A stretch of 64,000 nucleotides of DNA from Cornus controversa (lineage: Eukaryota; Streptophyta; Magnoliopsida; Cornales; Cornaceae), in contig CM048849.1 of the NCBI GenBank assembly GCA_026545225.1, positions 56,811,836 through 56,875,835 on the forward strand. Reading direction: 5' to 3'. The first letter of the stretch is position 1; each line of letters starts with the position of its first letter. This document shows, one piece after another, positions 60,204-64,000 of the stretch. The notes under the pieces are model-generated. The model worked only from the letters and a program-made list of their open reading frames with translations. It made no database searches and was not told the DNA's origin. Position numbers and translations under genes: made by a program.

Positions 60204-60231
60204 ATGACTTCTTCGGGTCACGATACCTCTG
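60204..60231 (+). CDS. Probable first coding exon of a gene leaving the window
   Basis: An exon-like segment 60165-60231 follows TTTGTGCTGCCAG and ends at TCTG|GTATTTTCC. It carries ATG at 60204, giving MTSSGHDTS(G). Together with the leader exon near 59040-59132 this is the usual layout of a plant gene with a leader intron. No further coding exon is recognised up to 64000, so the following intron would exceed 3.7 kb, or the next short exons escaped me. The product is unknown; transcript data would be needed to confirm. Confidence 0.3.
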
Positions 60232-60861
60232 GTATTTTCCATCACAGAACTTGAACAAACTCATATCTTATACTTTTCGTCTTATTTTCTTATGCTTTTT
60301 CTGTCATTTTTCTGGTTCCACAATGCAAACTACTACTGCATTGTTCTTCTGGAATTATGGGCCTGCGAGGGTGGTTGCAAGATGTTGAGATAGGAATTCA
60401 ACAGATGTTAAAATCTTGTAAAAGTTGAACTTCTTGGCAATGTTAGTTTCTGTGATTTTCAATGTTATTAGTTATGATGACACAAACTATAGTGTCTTAA
60501 TGGAATATGCTACTTTCAGTATTTACTGATTGAAAGTTTTTCTCCCTTTGCATGTTGTACTCTAGTGGTGAGGATCAGAACTTCAGATTAGGATGGGAAG
60601 GCTGATATACTTAGATTGTAAATGATGAAATTAATGCCCTAATGCGAAACAGAATTACATGTATATATTGGGTGTAGATACTTGTCTGGTTAAAAAAATT
60701 TACTGTTTAATGACAATTTCAGGATTATGCTAAATCTCCTGCAGAAAGCATGTCATATTTTATTTTTCTTGTCTTATATGTTTTAATGAGACAATTTTAT
60801 TATTCGACCATTCATGTTACGACAGTTGTTTATTATTATCATTGGTATTATTCAAATATAT

Positions 60862-61229
60862 CACCAGTCATACTTTACGGCACAAAATGTTGGCCAGCTA
60901 GGAAACAACATATGCATAAATTGTGGCAGAAATGTGAATGTTGTTATGGATGTGCGGTAAAACTAGAAAGGATAGAATTAGAAATGATCACTTTTGGGAG
61001 TGGTTGGAGTAGCACAAATTGGAGATAAAATGAGAGAAATTTGGTTAAGATGTTTTGGACATGTGCAAAGAGGAAGATCGAAGTTACCATCGGTAGAGTT
61101 AGTAAAGAAGGATATGATAGCATTTGGTTTGACCGAGTCTATGACCTTAGATAGAGTGGAATGGAAATATAGGATTCATGTAGCTGACTCTAAGTAGTTG
61201 GAAAAAAGGCTTGGCGGTTGTTGTTGTTG
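60862..61229 (+). mobile_element. 5'-truncated RTE-type LINE
   Basis: The end of a LINE reverse-transcriptase ORF, with frameshifts: VILYGTKCWPARKQHMHKLW in one frame, then GVAQIGDKMREIWLRCFGHV, QRGRSKLPSVELVKKDM and LDRVEWKYRIHVADSK to a stop. This matches the C-terminal part of plant RTE elements. It ends in a (TTG)n tail (GGTTGTTGTTGTTG) and is flanked by a 16-bp duplication with one mismatch, TATTATTCAAATATAT at 60846-60861 and TATTATTGAAATATAT at 61230-61245. Dead on arrival copy. Confidence 0.85.
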
Positions 61230-61245
61230 TATTATTGAAATATAT

Positions 61246-64000
61246 ATGCAGTTTTAAGGTATTCATTTTTAGTAGCATTAGATGTCTAGAAGTTTGTGCA
61301 CTGTTCTGTTTTGTATTCGTTCTACCTGTTTTATATGTTTTGGGTTTGAATTTGTAGCATTAGGCACATTTCACCTGAAGAACATTCGAGGTATCTTGAT
61401 TAACTTGGTAGAAGGGAAGGAAGGGGAGGGATGGAAGAGTGGAGGGATAGAGCAAGCTTCTATTGTTTGGTAGAGGGAAGAGGAAGAGGGGAAGGATGGG
61501 AGGTAAGTGACATTGTTACCCTTATTTAAGTAAATCTATTTTTAAGGGTGTGTTGTTGGGAAAAGGGCTTTGTTGAGTTGAGTTTATTTTTTAAGGGTGT
61601 AATGATAAAATAATTATATCATCTCTTCCCTTCCCTTCCACTCAATCAACAAAAGGAGGGATGGATGCCCTCCCCCTCCCTAGGGATACCCCTTCCATCC
61701 TTCCTCCTCTCCTTCCATCCACTTTTTCATTCCTCCTAAAATCAAGTCTTTTGTTTGTTGAACTTTTTGGGTATACATTTGGTTTGGAGTTGGGAAACAA
61801 ATCTATTATAAGCATATTTCTCAACTGCTAATGTTGATTATGCAAGAATAAAGTAATTTGTCCATTCTTTAGAACGACACCCCTGCAACTTGGAAGATTA
61901 GGTTGTTATATGCTCAAAGACTTATTTTTCTTTTCCTTTTTATTTTTCTTTTCATGTTTAATTCAATTAATTTTAAAAATATATATAATTCTGTTAAGGC
62001 ATTGCTGAAGAAATCGCTCAGCTAAAAATTGCCAAGTTTCCTTTTTGATAATTTTTATGCTTAAAATTGCTTGTCCAGAATAGATTGAATTAGGAAAGCA
62101 AATTTGAAACTGGAAATGATTTATTTCCTTTTATTTTCTTTTTTCTTCTTACGTTTTTCCTTTCTATTTTTTCTGCGCACCATTAGGAAAAAACGTTATT
62201 TTGTCTTATGAAGCCAAATTCTGTTTTATACGAAAGTGGCTTTGATAATAGTAGTGTTAAAGTGACAATACCATTTAGGCCTTCTGTGTTGCTTAGGAAA
62301 AGTGATGAGGTAAAATATCATCATCTCAAGGTATGAGAAGTAGTGTGAGCTGCTAAAGTTTTGGGTGCTAAAAAATGTTCTATTTTTTGTTATCTTAAGA
62401 ACTACATGTCTGTCAACCCAAATAGTTGGGAAAAGGTTTTGTTGAGTTGAATTTAAGAAATACATGTGACTTCTGCTGTAGTGGTATTAAATTGGATATG
62501 GCTTCGTATCCCAGTATCCTGGGTAAATGGAGGATATTCTTATGTCATCTTTCTTCAAGTTAATGGGAGGGATCCTTATTTGCCGTCGAGTATTCAACAC
62601 AAAAAGAAACCTGTAATTTTACCTATTTCATCTTCCAATAAGTGGAGGATAGTGGAATTTCTACTCTATTCCTTTGACAGAACCACATTTAACCTAGTTG
62701 TTTTGCTTGAGTAATCGTGTTGACACAACCCTACAAGCTTAATGGTATTAGATACATGTGTGAACAATAAAGCCATTTTATGAGATGCACCCAACAACTG
62801 TTCCCGAGTGATGGATAGAGAAGACTGATTTGAGTCCTGATGATTGTTTCTGAATCCATATAATAATCATCACATTATGCCCCTGAGAATGAAACTCAGG
62901 GTTTTAGAGGAAGATTGAAGTTTGGTCATTGAAAATTTAGTGAGTTACACAAACATCATACACTAATGGTGTAAACCCGGCTTGATTACCGATAGTGAAG
63001 TATCCTTAACAGGTTGTATGTCTTAAAATTCAAAACTCAATTATAACAATCCATGATGTGGACTCTTATCTCTTTTGGTGTCTGAAGAACAATCATGATT
63101 TATGTGCTGCATTTTGATCCCTAAAAACAACATTATCAGCATTTTATAAAATGCATATTTTTGATCTAATTCAGCCAACTGATTTAGCTTTTCTGCCATT
63201 GCTCCCTTATACTCAATGCACGTCCTCTAACAAATACCATTACTGGATGTTGATATACCATGACAGCTCTGTCTTCATATCCTGAGGTTTATGGTCGAGC
63301 AAATCTGACATCAAAAATCACTCTTGCATTTTGACTTGGATGCCCAAGTCCATTTAGCATAAGGAGACAACAACATTAAGAACTAGTACAACTAAAGTAT
63401 TGCGCAGCAATGATTTATTCTTGGTTCCAAGAAACAATGCACATTCCTATCATGATGACATATGTTTTAGCTTGGGAGTGGTAATTAGATCATGATTCTT
63501 TTACATGTATTTTTAAAATCTTCGATGCAACTTTTCTTCATTATTGTGGGTTTTACTATTAGTGAGGATGTAGACTAGAGCTTCCATGGTACCTTTATAC
63601 TTTAGACAACTTACCTGCAGCAGTTATTAGGTACTTCAGTACAAAATTTTGGTTTTGATCATGATATGTTTAGGTCCACAAATTGCAACCTGAGCTATCC
63701 CGAACAAAACTTGACTTCAGTACTAGTTATACTTGTTATATGGTGCTCAATAAAACTGAACATTGATGTTAAATTAGTGGTAAACTGGTGAGCAGAAATT
63801 AACTTTATATTAATTTCTGGTTCTTCTGTCTTGATCTCATTTAACATGTCAAATCTTGAGTACATTGCCTTTTTGCTAGTGAATGATGTTAAGATATGTA
63901 AACACGTGATAATGGTAAAAATAGAATTACTTTGTTTTGACTTCTTTGTGTTCTTTGTTTTCTTTATTATGAAATATTAGATAGTTTTCCTAGATAATCT
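61246..64000 (+). other. Intron-like or intergenic sequence to window end
   Basis: No coding exon recognised. Contains a purine-rich block (61413-61505) faced by a pyrimidine-rich block (61620-61740), and two more scraps of the 'AGTTGGGAAAAGG(C/T)TTTGTTGAGTTGA' tail at about 61555-61582 and 62415-62450. Confidence 0.4.

Noticed and set aside
61413-61740. Purine-rich block facing a pyrimidine-rich block, MITE-like
   Set aside because: Similarity of the two arms is only compositional; I could not align true terminal repeats.

Overview
The window is nuclear DNA from a flowering plant, most likely a eudicot. The evidence is AT-rich sequence, spliced genes with GT-AG introns of plant size, a chloroplast/plastid-type ferredoxin-NADP reductase, ARF-GAP/C2 proteins of the AGD12 type, plant DUF295 proteins, and abundant plant transposable elements (LTR, MULE, hAT, RTE, copia).

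Layout. 1-10.04 kb: last six coding exons of an ARF-GAP/C2 gene (copy A, + strand), whose final intron is swollen by a 2,977-bp solo LTR. 10.8-11.2 kb: small single-exon membrane protein. 11.7-12.3 kb: foldback MITE. 13.0-14.0 kb: 3' remnant of a cinnamyl-alcohol/mannitol dehydrogenase gene (- strand). 14.6-15.95 kb: foldback MULE with a perfect 9-bp target duplication. 16.7-18.3 and 22.7-24.3 kb: two tandem intronless DUF295 genes with mitochondrial-type leaders; between them lies the last exon of a GT47 exostosin-type glycosyltransferase, preceded by a 301-bp tandem duplication. 24.7-32.35 kb: complete second ARF-GAP/C2 gene (copy B, - strand), in inverted orientation to copy A. 37.6-41.15 kb: complete root-type ferredoxin-NADP reductase gene (- strand). 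41.3-58 kb: gene-poor, transposon-rich block holding a hAT MITE nested in a MULE foldback, a second solo LTR (3,680 bp) of the family seen in copy A, another hAT MITE, and two decayed copia elements. 59-64 kb: probable 5' untranslated exons and first coding exon of a + strand gene that leaves the window, with a 5'-truncated RTE LINE in its intron.

The genes do not form a pathway. The history visible here is local duplication (the ARF-GAP/C2 pair, the DUF295 pair) with repeated transposon insertion; several insertions can be delimited to the base by their target-site duplications. I found no CRISPR, prokaryotic or clearly novel protein system. The most unusual structures are the hairpin-bearing 65-69 bp satellite inside the LTR family (3 units in one LTR, about 10 in the other), the nested MULE/hAT insertion, and the DUF295 copy whose paralogous ATG is GTG. 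Exon borders were read by eye from splice consensus, paralogue comparison and reading-frame continuity.
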